Source: Solirubrobacterales bacterium (GTDB taxonomy: Bacteria > Actinomycetota > Thermoleophilia > Solirubrobacterales > Solirubrobacteraceae). From it: a DNA stretch of 34,347 nucleotides. The notes under the pieces were generated by a model. The model was not told where the DNA came from, did no database searches, and saw nothing but the letters and a program-made list of their open reading frames with translations. Shown in pieces: positions 15,417 to 23,552 of the stretch. The stretch's first letter is position 1; the number at the start of each line of letters is the position of its first letter. Location of the stretch: NCBI GenBank assembly GCA_027306855.1, contig DAHUYZ010000021.1, positions 1 through 34,347 of the forward strand, given 5' to 3'. Both the position numbers and the translations under genes were made by a program.

Positions 15417-16757
15417 TTAGGCGGCGCGGGCGATGCACGTCTCGCGCTCCCCGTCGAACGGGGCGCTGCCGATCTCCCCGCGCTCACCGTCGAACGGGGC
15501 GCTACGAACATCGCGGGCAGCATGTGCGGGCCGAGGCTTGACCGAGGTGACAGCTGGGACTCGCCGGTGCGCCGGCTCCCCGATCTCGCGCGGGTCTAGC
15601 CCCACCTCGCGCGCCGCGGCCGCCAACGCCTTGGCGGCTACCTGCAGCTCGCTGGTGGTATGCGAGGCCATCGCCGCCAACCGCAGTCGTGCGCTGCCTA
15701 TAGGGACTGTCGGTGGCCGTATCGCCTGGGCGAACACGCCTCGCTCGAGCGCGGCCTGGCAGAGGCGTACCGCGTCCGAGTCGCCTCCTACGACGAGCGG
15801 CACGATGTGCATGTCGGTCTCTCGCACCGCGAAGCCCTCGTCCGCGAGAGCGCCCCGCAGCGTGCGGGCGGCTGCGTGTAGGCGACTCACCTTGTGGGGG
15901 CGCTCCTCGAGCAGCCCCAGAGCGGCGAGCGCACCGGCGACAGCGGGCGGTGGAGGGGCTGTCGAGAAGATCAACGAGCGAGCGGAGTTGACGAGATAGC
16001 GGACCATCTCCTCGTTTGCGCAGACATATCCGCCGTAAGAGCCGAGCGCCTTGCTGAGCGTGCCTACGATCACGTCCACCTCGCCCTCCAGGCCGGTGGC
16101 CGCCACGGCGCCGCGTCCGCCCTCGCCGAGCGCTCCGGTCGCGTGGGCCTCATCCACGATCACGCGCGCGTCGTGCTCGCGGGCGAGCTCGACTATCTCC
16201 TGCAGTGGGGCTACATCGCCATCCATCGAGAACACCGAGTCGGTCACGATCAGGCGCCTTCCTTCGCCTGCATGACGGCACAGCTTACGCTCGAGATGAT
16301 CCATGTCACGGTGGCGATAGACGACCACATCCGCGCGGGACGCACGGCACCCGTCGATGATCGACGCGTGGTTGAGCTCGTCGGAGAAGATCACGTCGCC
16401 CGGGCCCGCGAGCGTGCCGATAGCGCCGAGGTTGGCGAGGTAGCCCGACCCGAACAGCACGCACGCCTCGGTTCCCTCGAATTCGGCCAGTCGCTCCTCG
16501 AGGCGCCGATGGATCGTCATCGTACCCGACACGAGTCGCGAGGCGCCCGCGCCGACGCCCCAGCGCATCGCCGCATCCGCAGCGGCCTCGCGCACCTTCG
16601 GATGGTCGGCGAGGCCCAAATAATTGTTCGAGCAGAGCAGCAGCACCGGCTCGCCCTCGAGCAGCACGCGCGGGCCCTGGGGACCGGACACCATCCGCAG
16701 GCGCCGGTCCAGACCCAGCCGCTCGAGCTCCGCCAGACGTTCTTCGATGTCGCTCAT
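15417..16757 (-). CDS. bioF: 8-amino-7-oxononanoate synthase with C-terminal repeat extension
   Basis: BioF condenses pimeloyl-ACP/CoA with alanine to form KAPA. In the 446-residue protein, NNYLGLADHP, GSGYLANLGAI, DEAHATGALG (about 202-211) and K236 in GTLSKALGSYGG (PLP Schiff base) are all present. ATG 16757 follows GGAGAG about ten bases upstream and sits 25 bases after bioB; the open frame further upstream overlaps bioB. About 50 residues beyond the usual end (after about 391) form a basic, low-complexity tail containing SAPFDGER twice, encoded by two near-identical hairpin units. The tail is unlikely to be needed for catalysis. Confidence 0.95.
   Translation of the reverse strand: MSDIEERLAELERLGLDRRLRMVSGPQGPRVLLEGEPVLLLCSNNYLGLADHPKVREAAADAAMRWGVGAGASRLVSGTMTIHRRLEERLAEFEGTEACVLFGSGYLANLGAIGTLAGPGDVIFSDELNHASIIDGCRASRADVVVYRHRDMDHLERKLCRHAGEGRRLIVTDSVFSMDGDVAPLQEIVELAREHDARVIVDEAHATGALGEGGRGAVAATGLEGEVDVIVGTLSKALGSYGGYVCANEEMVRYLVNSARSLIFSTAPPPPAVAGALAALGLLEERPHKVSRLHAAARTLRGALADEGFAVRETDMHIVPLVVGGDSDAVRLCQAALERGVFAQAIRPPTVPIGSARLRLAAMASHTTSELQVAAKALAAAAREVGLDPREIGEPAHRRVPAVTSVKPRPAHAARDVRSAPFDGERGEIGSAPFDGERETCIARAA
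15444..15503. repeat. tandem 36-bp-spaced hairpin repeat in the end of bioF
   Basis: A 24-bp unit (15444-15467 and 15480-15503, one mismatch) is repeated at 36-bp spacing. Each copy holds an inverted repeat around CGA, perfect in the first copy (CCCCGT-CGA-ACGGGG). On the reverse strand the two copies encode SAPFDGER. It could be a small interspersed hairpin element captured by the gene. Confidence 0.7.
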
Positions 16758-16782
16758 GCAGCCGTCTCTCCGTTCTCGTCGA

Positions 16783-17967
16783 TCAATCGCCCCAGCCCGC
16801 CGGCACCGCGTTGCGCGCCCCGTCCGGTCGTGGGGGAACCGCACGCTTAGCTCGGAAGCGAAGCTGGGTCGAGGGGTCCCACAGCCGGATCTTCAGCTCG
16901 GCCGCCTGTGACTCGGGCGCCGGCTCTTCGTGCGAGCCGCCCAGCAGTCCGTCGATCACATCGGGCGTCTCACCGTCGAGCCACCCTGACCGATTGTCGG
17001 GTCTGGGGTTCGACCCGTTGTCGGGCTGGCGCGCGACGTTCAGTCCGAGCTCCTCGAACATGCCCCTGTCGAAGTCAGGCTCAGAGCCGAGTGTCGTCAG
17101 GAAGTTGCCCATCATCACGCCGTTCAATCCCGCCTTGACCGCCAGCGGCTGCAGCTCGCCAAGGTTCTCCACGCGTCCGCCGCACAGACGGAACAGCGCT
17201 TCCGGGAGGATCAGCCTAAAGATCGCGATCCACTTGACCGCCTCCCACGGGTCCATGTAGTCGCGATCGCCGAACTTTGTGCCCGGCCTGGGATTGAGCA
17301 GGTTGATCGGCACGCTCGTTGGGTTGATTGCGGCCAGCTCGAACGCCATCTCCACGCGCTGCTCTCTGCTCTCGCCGAGGTTGAGGATGCCTCCGACGCA
17401 CGTCTCCAGGCCAGCCTCCCTTACCGCCTGAATCGTGCGCAGCCGGCCCTCGTAGCGGACGGTCGTGGAGACTTCGTCGTAGTAGCCGGACGCCGTCTCC
17501 ACGTTGTGGTGCACGCGCTGGATGCCCACGTCCTTCAACGCCTTTGCGCGTGCGGGCGACATGTGCCCGATCGAGGCGCAGCGCTTCAGGTTCGTGTGCT
17601 CGGCGACGAGCTTCGCGCCCTCCAAGATCTTCTCGAAGTCGCGCTTTGAGAGGCCCTGGCCCTGCGTAACCATGCAGAAGCGATGAGCACCCGCCGCTTC
17701 GGCCGCGCGCGCATGCTCGAGGATCTGCTCCGGGTCCATCATCGCGTGCATCGGCGTTTCCGCGTCGGCGAAGCGCGACTGGGCGCAGAAGCCGCAGTCC
17801 TCGGCGCAGCCACCCGACTTGGCGTTCACGAGCGAGCAAAGGTCGGTCGAGTCGCCGAAACGCTCAACCCGCGTGTCCCATGCGCGCTGCACAAGCGCTT
17901 CGATCTCGGCGCGATCCTCGATCTGGCCGAACTCCAGCGCTTCCTCGCGCGTGATAAGGGACGGCAT
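16783..17967 (-). CDS. bioB: biotin synthase with C-terminal extension
   Basis: BioB inserts sulfur into dethiobiotin. The radical SAM motif is C54-xxx-C58-xx-C61 in GGCAEDCGFCAQS. The [2Fe-2S] ligands correspond to C98, C130, C190 and R260. YYDEVSTTVRYEGRLRTI and NLLNPRPGTKFGD are further BioB blocks. The 394-residue protein is about 80 residues longer than the core enzyme; residues from about 313 are polar, with a PDNGSN/PDNRSG repeat, and look unstructured. ATG 17967 has GGAGG seven bases upstream. It is the first gene of the bioB-bioF-bioD operon, with a 123-bp leader region separating it from the MMPL stop. Confidence 0.96.
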   Translation of the reverse strand: MPSLITREEALEFGQIEDRAEIEALVQRAWDTRVERFGDSTDLCSLVNAKSGGCAEDCGFCAQSRFADAETPMHAMMDPEQILEHARAAEAAGAHRFCMVTQGQGLSKRDFEKILEGAKLVAEHTNLKRCASIGHMSPARAKALKDVGIQRVHHNVETASGYYDEVSTTVRYEGRLRTIQAVREAGLETCVGGILNLGESREQRVEMAFELAAINPTSVPINLLNPRPGTKFGDRDYMDPWEAVKWIAIFRLILPEALFRLCGGRVENLGELQPLAVKAGLNGVMMGNFLTTLGSEPDFDRGMFEELGLNVARQPDNGSNPRPDNRSGWLDGETPDVIDGLLGGSHEEPAPESQAAELKIRLWDPSTQLRFRAKRAVPPRPDGARNAVPAGWGD

Positions 17968-18090
17968 GTGGCGACCTCCGGTCGGTGAAGTTATGAACGT
18001 TAGGTTGAGCGCCGGACAGTACCGTTCGCGCGCTATCCACGGGATCGATGGTGCCCTGGGTGATCCACAGACGCCTGTCTCATGGGAGGC
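17968..18090 (-). promoter_or_regulatory. bioBFD promoter region with imperfect dyad
   Basis: The gap between the MMPL stop and bioB must hold the operon promoter. It contains an imperfect dyad TGAAC-GTTAG-GTTGA at 17994-18008 (one mismatch between arms), 27 bases before the bioB start. The TGAAC half-site recalls BioQ operators, but the spacing differs, so a biotin-repressor role is only a guess. No clear -10/-35 pair or strong terminator was found. Confidence 0.35.
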
Positions 18091-21000
18091 TCACTCGAAG
18101 GCCGGCAGCCGGCGCTCCAGCCAGCCCGGCAGCCACCAAACCCGCGGGCCCGCGATGCGCATCACCGCGGGCAGCAGCACGAGGCGCACGATCGTCGCGT
18201 CGAGCACGACTGCGATCGTCAGGCCGATGCCGAACTGGCGCAGAGGGATCACGCTTGCGCTCGCGAACGCCGCGAACACGGCGGTCATGATGGCCGCCGA
18301 GCCTGTGATCACGCCGGCGGTGTGGCGCAGGCCGAAGTGGATCGCGCCGTTCGCGTCGCCTTTGGCCACCCACTCCTCGCGCATGCGCGTCAGCAGGAAG
18401 ACCTCGTAGTCGATCGACAGCACGAACATGATCGACAGGATCCCCGCGCCTGAGGTCGCGTCGATGTAGCCAGGGCCTCCGAGCACGTGGTGCTCAGTCA
18501 GCAGCTCCAGCGCGCCGAGCGCGACCGCGATCGTCGCGAGGTTGAGTGCCACCGCCAGCAGCGCAAGCGGCAGCGCCCTCAGCACGACCACCAGCGTGAG
18601 CCCCGCCACCAGTGCGAGCGCGAGCACGAGCCACGGCACGCGCGCCGTGTTCGCGTTCTTGTAGTCGAGCAGGTACTGGGCGCCCTGGCCGATCGCGACG
18701 CTGCCGCCGGTCGCCTTCGCGAGGGCCGGGAGGGTGGCGCGCAGCCTGCCCGACAGGGCGGTCGTCGCGGCCGCGTTCGGCGCGCTCTTCGCGACCACCA
18801 TCATGCGCACGGTCTGGCCGCCGCCGTCGACGTTGACCATCTGCGCGACCTGTTCGCGCATCGGATTGACCGTCCCGTCGAGCGCCGTCAGCACCAGGTA
18901 GCCGGAGTCGATCGCGTTTGGCGCGTCGCTGTGCAACAGGCGCCAGTCGCGCTCGTAGCCTTCGAGCATGCTCGCGTAGGTCGCGAGCGGGCCCTGCGCT
19001 CCGTCCAGGCCCGACGCGAGAGCGCCGCTGCGCCCGACCGCGCTCGAGAGGCCGCCGGCGAGCTTTTCGTCTCCCGCGGTCAGCCTGCCAAGGCCGCCCG
19101 CCAGCTGCCTGTTCCCCGCGCTCAATCTCCCCAAGCCGCCCGCCAGCTGCCTGTTCCCCGCGGTCAGCCTGCCCAGGCCGCCCGCGAGCCGCTTGTTGCC
19201 GGCCGTGAGCTTGCCGAGTCCTCCGGCGAGCTGCTGGTTGCCGGAGCTCAGCTTGCCGAGCCCGCTCGTCAGCTTGCTCGCTCCGCCGTTCAGGGCGCTC
19301 AGGCCGTTGTTCAGGGCATGACCGGCCCCCGCCAGCTGGTGCAGCCCTTCTCTGAGCTGGACCGCTCCTTCTTCGGATTCGCGCGTTCCCTTGGCCACCC
19401 TGTCGGCGCCCGCCGTCAGGCGATCGAGGGAGCTCGTCAGTTGGGCAAGCTCGGCGGGAAGCGCTTCAAGCGCATGCAGCCCTTCCGTCAGCTGCCGTTC
19501 AAGGGCCGCCAGCTGTGAGAGGTCGCTCTGTTCGATCAGCTGTTCGAGGGCCGCGAGGTCCTGCGCGAGCGCCTGATAGCGCGGATCTTCGCGCCCCGCG
19601 GTCATCGCTTTCAGTTCGCGCATCGCTTCGCGCACCCGGTCGCTCAGCAGCCGGCTCGATTCCTGTAGCGAGGAGAGCTTTGCCGACCACGACTGCAGTT
19701 GCGTCGCGAGAATCTCGACCGGCGCAACGGCCGCGTGAACCGTCGCGTCGAGCGCGTCCATGCCTTGGGCGAGCTGCGCCGCGCCGCCCGCCAGTTCGTG
19801 GTCGGAGCTCGCCAGTTTGTCGGCGCCCGCGGACGCTTCGTCGAGGCCGACCGCCAGCTTGCTCGATCCTTCGGCCGCCTGGCCGATCCCTTCGCTCAGC
19901 TGCTTGGCGCCACTGCTTGCGTGCCCCGTTTCGCGGGCGAGTCGGCTCGCGCCGCTGTGCGCGCGCCCCGTTTCCCTCGCCAGCTTGCTCGCGCCCGCGT
20001 GCGCCTTGGCGCTTTCGCGCGCCAGCAGCTTTGCGCCTCTCTGTGCGCGCGCGCTTTCCCCGGCAAGTCGGTTGGCGCCACTGTCAGCGTGCGCCCCGCC
20101 GCCGCTGAGCGCGTGCGCGCCGGACGCGGCCACGGCGAGGCCGCTGCGCAGCTGCGCGACTCCCCTGCTCGCGCTGCTGAGCCCGGCGCGCAGGCTTCCG
20201 ATTCCCTGCTTGGCGCCCTTCAGGCGCTTTGGGGCGGATTCGAGCGCCGCGTGCGCTTGCGCCAGCCTCTGCCTTGCGCCCGCCACCGACGCCGGCCCCA
20301 TCACAACCGCCACGTCATGGTCCTTGGCGACCTCTTCCTGCCAACGCATCAATGCCTGCAGTCGCTTCGTCGTCGTCATCGCCCCTTGCTTTGCGTTGTC
20401 GACGATCACGAACGGCGCCGACCAGCCCGGCCCGATCGTGCGTTCCACCATCTTCACGGCTTCGCGCGCCGGACTCCCTGCCGGAAGCTGGCTCGGGTCC
20501 GGCGGCCCCAGGCGCAGCGCGCCCGCGGGCGCCGCGAGCAGGAGCATACCGCCGAGGATCAGCGGGATCGTGATCGCCGGGTGCCCTATCAAGCGCTCGG
20601 CCAGCGCCGCCGCGCCCGCGCGCTTCGTGCCTGCACGGCGCGGCATGTGGATTTCCCAGCTGTTCAGCCGCGGGCCGAGCAGGCGCAGGAGCGCGGGCAT
20701 GGCGCTGAGCGCGAGCGCCACGCTGAGCAGTCCCGAGATGACGACGCCGATAGCTACGGGCCCGAGCAGCCCCGGCGTCGCCACCCCGCTCGCCGCGAGC
20801 ATGGTGAGCGCCAGCGTGCCGCCCGCCCCGATGATCGTCCGCCCGGCTGCCTTCGTGGCGATCGACACCGCCTCTTCGTAGTCCCAGCCCGCGGCCAGCT
20901 CCTGGCGCACGCGCGAAACCATCAGCAGCGCGTAGTCGACGCCCAGCGCGAGGCTCATCATCGCCGCGATCGCCACCCCCAGCGAGTTGATCGGCGTCAC

Positions 21001-21681
21001 GAACGTCGCCAGCCACAGCAGGCCATGCCCCGCCATGACCGTCGCCGCGCCCATCGCCAGCGGGACCGCGGCGGCCACCGGCGAGCGGAAGACGAGCAGC
21101 AAGACGAGGATCAGAATCGGCAGCGCGATCATCTCGGCTTTCTCGGTGTCCGATAGCGTCGATTCCTGAAGCGCATGCCCAATCACGGCAAGGCCCGTCA
21201 GGTAGCTGTGCACTGGCGCTCTCACCGTTCGGGCCAGGATGGCTTCGGTGCGGGGCGCGATCTCCATCGCTTCGCTCTGCGGGCGCACGTAGTTGACGAG
21301 CACGAACGCCGTCCCTCCCTTCGGGCGCAGCGAGCGCGCCATCGAAGAGCTCATCGTCGTCGAGGGGTCCCACGGCGAGAGCACCTGTACCCCGCCGAGG
21401 GCGCGCAGCCGTGCCACGAGCTGCGGCCCCTGGCTGTTGAGCGGGCCTTCCGGGCCGCGCAGCAGGATGGCGACGGGGATCGTGTTGCCGAAGCCCGCAT
21501 TCAGAAGCTCTTCGGCATGCGAGGAGGGTGTGCCCGGGACCTGCAGCGACATCGGGCTCAGCCTTCCTTCGATGCCGCTCCCCAGAGCGGTCAGCGCGAG
21601 GATCGCAACGCCCCACGCGATCAGCGTTCGCGACGAGCGCCGCCTCGGCACGCTGCCGGGTTGTGGGCGGCGGTCGCTCAT
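18091..21681 (-). CDS. MMPL/RND-family exporter with long LxxG-repeat loop
   Basis: This 1196-residue membrane protein has a duplicated RND architecture. TM1 is followed by a periplasm-side loop and a bundle of five TMs (ending near residue 345) with SLALGVDYALLMVSR. After a further TM comes a very large extracytoplasmic loop (about 400-1000), then a second bundle with LSIDYEVFLLTRMREEW. The GVDYALL and SIDYEVF blocks carry the proton-relay aspartate/tyrosine pair of MMPL proteins. The big loop contains many 14-residue units of the LAGGLGRLTAGNRQ type, related to the xxxLxxG heptads of YhgE/Pip-like proteins. It probably exports a lipid or hydrophobic drug. It diverges from a MerR regulator, its likely controller. 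ATG 21681 has only a weak ribosome site. Confidence 0.92.
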   Translation of the reverse strand: MSDRRPQPGSVPRRRSSRTLIAWGVAILALTALGSGIEGRLSPMSLQVPGTPSSHAEELLNAGFGNTIPVAILLRGPEGPLNSQGPQLVARLRALGGVQVLSPWDPSTTMSSSMARSLRPKGGTAFVLVNYVRPQSEAMEIAPRTEAILARTVRAPVHSYLTGLAVIGHALQESTLSDTEKAEMIALPILILVLLLVFRSPVAAAVPLAMGAATVMAGHGLLWLATFVTPINSLGVAIAAMMSLALGVDYALLMVSRVRQELAAGWDYEEAVSIATKAAGRTIIGAGGTLALTMLAASGVATPGLLGPVAIGVVISGLLSVALALSAMPALLRLLGPRLNSWEIHMPRRAGTKRAGAAALAERLIGHPAITIPLILGGMLLLAAPAGALRLGPPDPSQLPAGSPAREAVKMVERTIGPGWSAPFVIVDNAKQGAMTTTKRLQALMRWQEEVAKDHDVAVVMGPASVAGARQRLAQAHAALESAPKRLKGAKQGIGSLRAGLSSASRGVAQLRSGLAVAASGAHALSGGGAHADSGANRLAGESARAQRGAKLLARESAKAHAGASKLARETGRAHSGASRLARETGHASSGAKQLSEGIGQAAEGSSKLAVGLDEASAGADKLASSDHELAGGAAQLAQGMDALDATVHAAVAPVEILATQLQSWSAKLSSLQESSRLLSDRVREAMRELKAMTAGREDPRYQALAQDLAALEQLIEQSDLSQLAALERQLTEGLHALEALPAELAQLTSSLDRLTAGADRVAKGTRESEEGAVQLREGLHQLAGAGHALNNGLSALNGGASKLTSGLGKLSSGNQQLAGGLGKLTAGNKRLAGGLGRLTAGNRQLAGGLGRLSAGNRQLAGGLGRLTAGDEKLAGGLSSAVGRSGALASGLDGAQGPLATYASMLEGYERDWRLLHSDAPNAIDSGYLVLTALDGTVNPMREQVAQMVNVDGGGQTVRMMVVAKSAPNAAATTALSGRLRATLPALAKATGGSVAIGQGAQYLLDYKNANTARVPWLVLALALVAGLTLVVVLRALPLALLAVALNLATIAVALGALELLTEHHVLGGPGYIDATSGAGILSIMFVLSIDYEVFLLTRMREEWVAKGDANGAIHFGLRHTAGVITGSAAIMTAVFAAFASASVIPLRQFGIGLTIAVVLDATIVRLVLLPAVMRIAGPRVWWLPGWLERRLPAFE
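19050..19295 (-). repeat. 42-bp tandem repeats in the MMPL gene (cluster A)
   Basis: At least five 42-bp units encode 14-residue repeats with a LAGGLGRLTAGN-like consensus. One 28-base stretch is identical at 19093 and 19135, exactly 42 bases apart, indicating recent duplication or gene conversion. Confidence 0.85.
19790..20095 (-). repeat. 42-bp degenerate repeats in the MMPL gene (cluster B)
   Basis: About seven more diverged 14-residue units (patterns such as SGASRLARETGHAS and AGASKLARETGRAH) precede cluster A in the protein. They share the periodicity, are richer in Arg/Glu/His, and are more diverged in DNA, so they are probably older. Confidence 0.75.
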
Positions 21682-21737
21682 CTCTACGCGCCCGTCGATC
21701 GGAGGGGGATGAGCCGCATTACTGTGTCCTCACGTAT

Positions 21738-21774
21738 TGGCACACAATCCAATGTTACATCATTCTGTGTTCCA
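21738..21774. promoter_or_regulatory. nested dyad operator between MMPL and MerR genes
   Basis: TGGCACACA (21738-21746) and TGTGTTCCA (21766-21774) form an inverted repeat with one mismatch. A second perfect repeat, ATGT-T-ACAT (21752-21760), has the same centre, base 21756. The region is AT-rich in GC-rich surroundings. A TATGCT hexamer at 21786-21791 could be the -10 box of the MerR gene. The likely binder is the MerR protein encoded alongside. Confidence 0.6.
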
Positions 21775-21797
21775 TTGGGATCGGGTATGCTTTGGGG

Positions 21798-22595
21798 GTG
21801 GCAGATACCCCGACGACCGCCCCGACGACGATCGCGACCACGAAGGGCGAGGCGATGACGATTGACGAGCTCGCTCAGGCCGCGGGCCTGACCGTGCGCA
21901 ACGTGCGCAACTACCAGTCGCGCGGCTTGATCCCTCCGCCGCAGGTGCGCGGCAGGGTCGGCTACTACGGGCCCGAGCACCTCGCCGAGCTGCACCTGAT
22001 CCGCGAGATGCAGGCCCAGGGCTTCAACCTGGCCGCGATCGCTCACCTGCTCGAGCAGGCGCGCGGCGCCGAGGAGCAGGTGCTCGGCTTTACGCGCTCT
22101 TTGATGACGCCCTTCGAGACGGAGGCTCCCGAGATCGTTCAGGAGGACGACCTTTCGCGGCGACTCGGCCGCGGAGAGGGTCTCGATCCTAAGCTGCTCT
22201 CAAAGGCCCGCCGCCTCGGGCTGGTCGTCCCGATCGGCGAGGGCTGCTTCGAAGCGCCAAGCCCGACGCTGCTCGCCGCCGGCGAGCGGCTCGTCAGCCT
22301 CGGGGTGCCGCTCGAGACGGCGCTCGACATGATGGCGCGCCTGCGGCGCCACACCGAGCGCGTCGCACAGACGTTCGTCGAGATCTTCCTCCAGTTCATC
22401 TGGGAGCCCTTCGACAAGGCCGGTCGCCCCGAGGCCGACTGGCCGCGCGTGCAACAGGCGCTCGACGAGCTGCGCCCGCTCGCCTCCGATGCGCTTATAG
22501 CCGTCTTCCGCCAGACGATGACGAGCGCCGTCGAGGTCGCCTTCGGCAGGCGGCTCGACGAAGAAGCGCGCAAAAGCTCAAAAGCTCGCGCCTGA
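21798..22595 (+). CDS. MerR-family transcriptional regulator
   Basis: The protein has an N-terminal MerR winged helix (TIDELAQAAGLTVRNVRNYQ, then SRGLIPPPQVRGRVGYYGPE) followed by LHLIREMQAQGFNLAAIAHLLEQ and an effector-type helical C-terminus without metal-binding cysteines, so a drug or lipid ligand is more likely than a metal. GTG 21798 lies seven bases after a TATGCT hexamer and would give a leaderless message. ATG 21855, just ahead of the HTH and after AAGGGCGAGG, is an equally good start (246 residues). It is divergent from the MMPL exporter, the usual layout of a regulator and its pump. Confidence 0.88.
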   Translation: MADTPTTAPTTIATTKGEAMTIDELAQAAGLTVRNVRNYQSRGLIPPPQVRGRVGYYGPEHLAELHLIREMQAQGFNLAAIAHLLEQARGAEEQVLGFTRSLMTPFETEAPEIVQEDDLSRRLGRGEGLDPKLLSKARRLGLVVPIGEGCFEAPSPTLLAAGERLVSLGVPLETALDMMARLRRHTERVAQTFVEIFLQFIWEPFDKAGRPEADWPRVQQALDELRPLASDALIAVFRQTMTSAVEVAFGRRLDEEARKSSKARA

Positions 22596-22604
22596 CAACG
22601 CTCT

Positions 22605-22634
22605 GTTAGGGTACCCTAATTAGGGCAACCTAAC
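22605..22634. promoter_or_regulatory. 30-bp composite palindrome (TTAGGG/CCCTAA half-sites)
   Basis: A perfect palindrome TTAGGGTACCCTAA (22606-22619) is directly followed by a near-copy, TTAGGGCAACCTAA (22620-22633). With flanking G and C the whole 30 bp is itself a dyad, matching at 26 of 30 positions, centred on CCCTAATTAGGG. It ends one base before the AAGAGGAGG ribosome site of the next gene. Half-sites resemble DtxR/IdeR boxes (TTAGG...CCTAA), but the 19-bp iron-box spacing is not met; a TetR- or MerR-type repressor is also possible. Confidence 0.7.
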
Positions 22635-22648
22635 AAGAGGAGGCGGCG

Positions 22649-23542
22649 ATGCGACGCTCACCATTTTTCGACGGGGTAGCTCAGTCCGAGGTGTCGATTG
22701 CCGGGCAACCGGCGAAGGTGCCGATCTTCTATTACGACGGCACGGCGACGAGCGCGGTGTTCGCCGCTCGCCTGGGAGCTCTGCGGCGGCTGATGCCCGA
22801 TCGCCGCTTCTCGCCGGCGCGGCTCGCCCCGGGCCTCGGGGCCGTGGCCGTCACGTGCTTCGAGTACCGAGACACAGACATCGGCCCCTACAACGAGCTT
22901 GCGATCTCCGTTGTGCTCAACGAGCCGTGGTTCTTGCCCAACCTGCCCGGTCGCGCTCTCATCGCAAGCCTGCGCCGGCGCCAACTGCACGCCTGGGTCC
23001 AGCACCTACCGGTCACGACTGAGATCGCAAGGGCGGGAGGCGTCGACTTCTACAACTACCCCAAGTTCATCGCCGGCATCGACTTCGCGCAGAGCGACCG
23101 CACGCGCACCTGCCGCCTGAGCGAGGGCGCCGAGCACATTCTCACGCTCTCGGGAGAGCGGATCGCGACGCCGCGCGCCGAGCAGTTCCAGCTGTTCAGC
23201 CATCTCTACATGGACCGCCAGCCCCAGAGCTCGGAGTTCAAGATCTCAGCGAACGCGATGGGCGTGAGCATCAACCCCCGGTCGGCGGCGCTCGAGCTCG
23301 GCACGCGTCATCCGATCGCACGCGAGCTCGATGCGCTGCTGGTCGCTCGTCGCCCGATCCAATACCAGTACCTGGCGAGCTTCGAGGGGATCCTCTATGG
23401 GCCCGAGCACATCACGCTCGCGCTGATGGAGCCGCTGATCGCACAGTACGCGGCAAAGACCGCCGGGTCGCCGGCAAGCGCCTCCGCATCCGGGACCCCG
23501 CCCTCCGCGACCGGCGCCGACACGACGGCGCGGGCCGCATAG
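22649..23542 (+). CDS. acetoacetate decarboxylase-family protein
   Basis: The 297-residue protein has the ADC fold signature: the lysine in FYNYPKFIAGIDF (K139) corresponds to the Schiff-base region, preceded by AISVVLNEPWFLP and followed by FQLFSHLYM. Characterised relatives decarboxylate acetoacetate, but many ADC-superfamily members act on other keto acids. ATG 22649 has a strong AAGAGGAGG ribosome site five bases upstream and a palindromic operator just before that. An Ala/Ser/Thr-rich tail follows the fold. The neighbouring acyl-CoA dehydrogenases begin ten bases downstream, suggesting one lipid- or steroid-like catabolic operon. Confidence 0.85.
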   Translation: MRRSPFFDGVAQSEVSIAGQPAKVPIFYYDGTATSAVFAARLGALRRLMPDRRFSPARLAPGLGAVAVTCFEYRDTDIGPYNELAISVVLNEPWFLPNLPGRALIASLRRRQLHAWVQHLPVTTEIARAGGVDFYNYPKFIAGIDFAQSDRTRTCRLSEGAEHILTLSGERIATPRAEQFQLFSHLYMDRQPQSSEFKISANAMGVSINPRSAALELGTRHPIARELDALLVARRPIQYQYLASFEGILYGPEHITLALMEPLIAQYAAKTAGSPASASASGTPPSATGADTTARAA

Positions 23543-23552
23543 GCGGCGCGTC

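Noticed and set aside
19050-19295. CRISPR-like spaced repeats
   Set aside because: The 42-bp units are contiguous, in frame and encode a regular 14-residue protein repeat.
18487-21156. Long forward open frames opposite the MMPL gene
   Set aside because: Composition is Arg/Ala/Gln-rich and mirrors the reverse-strand repeats; the reverse frame is an intact 1196-residue MMPL protein.
20315-21616. Second reverse frame within the MMPL gene
   Set aside because: It overlaps a recognised protein in another frame and has no domain signal.
22606-22633. Telomere-like TTAGGG repeats
   Set aside because: Only two copies, arranged as palindromes next to a ribosome site in bacterial DNA; an operator is the sensible reading.
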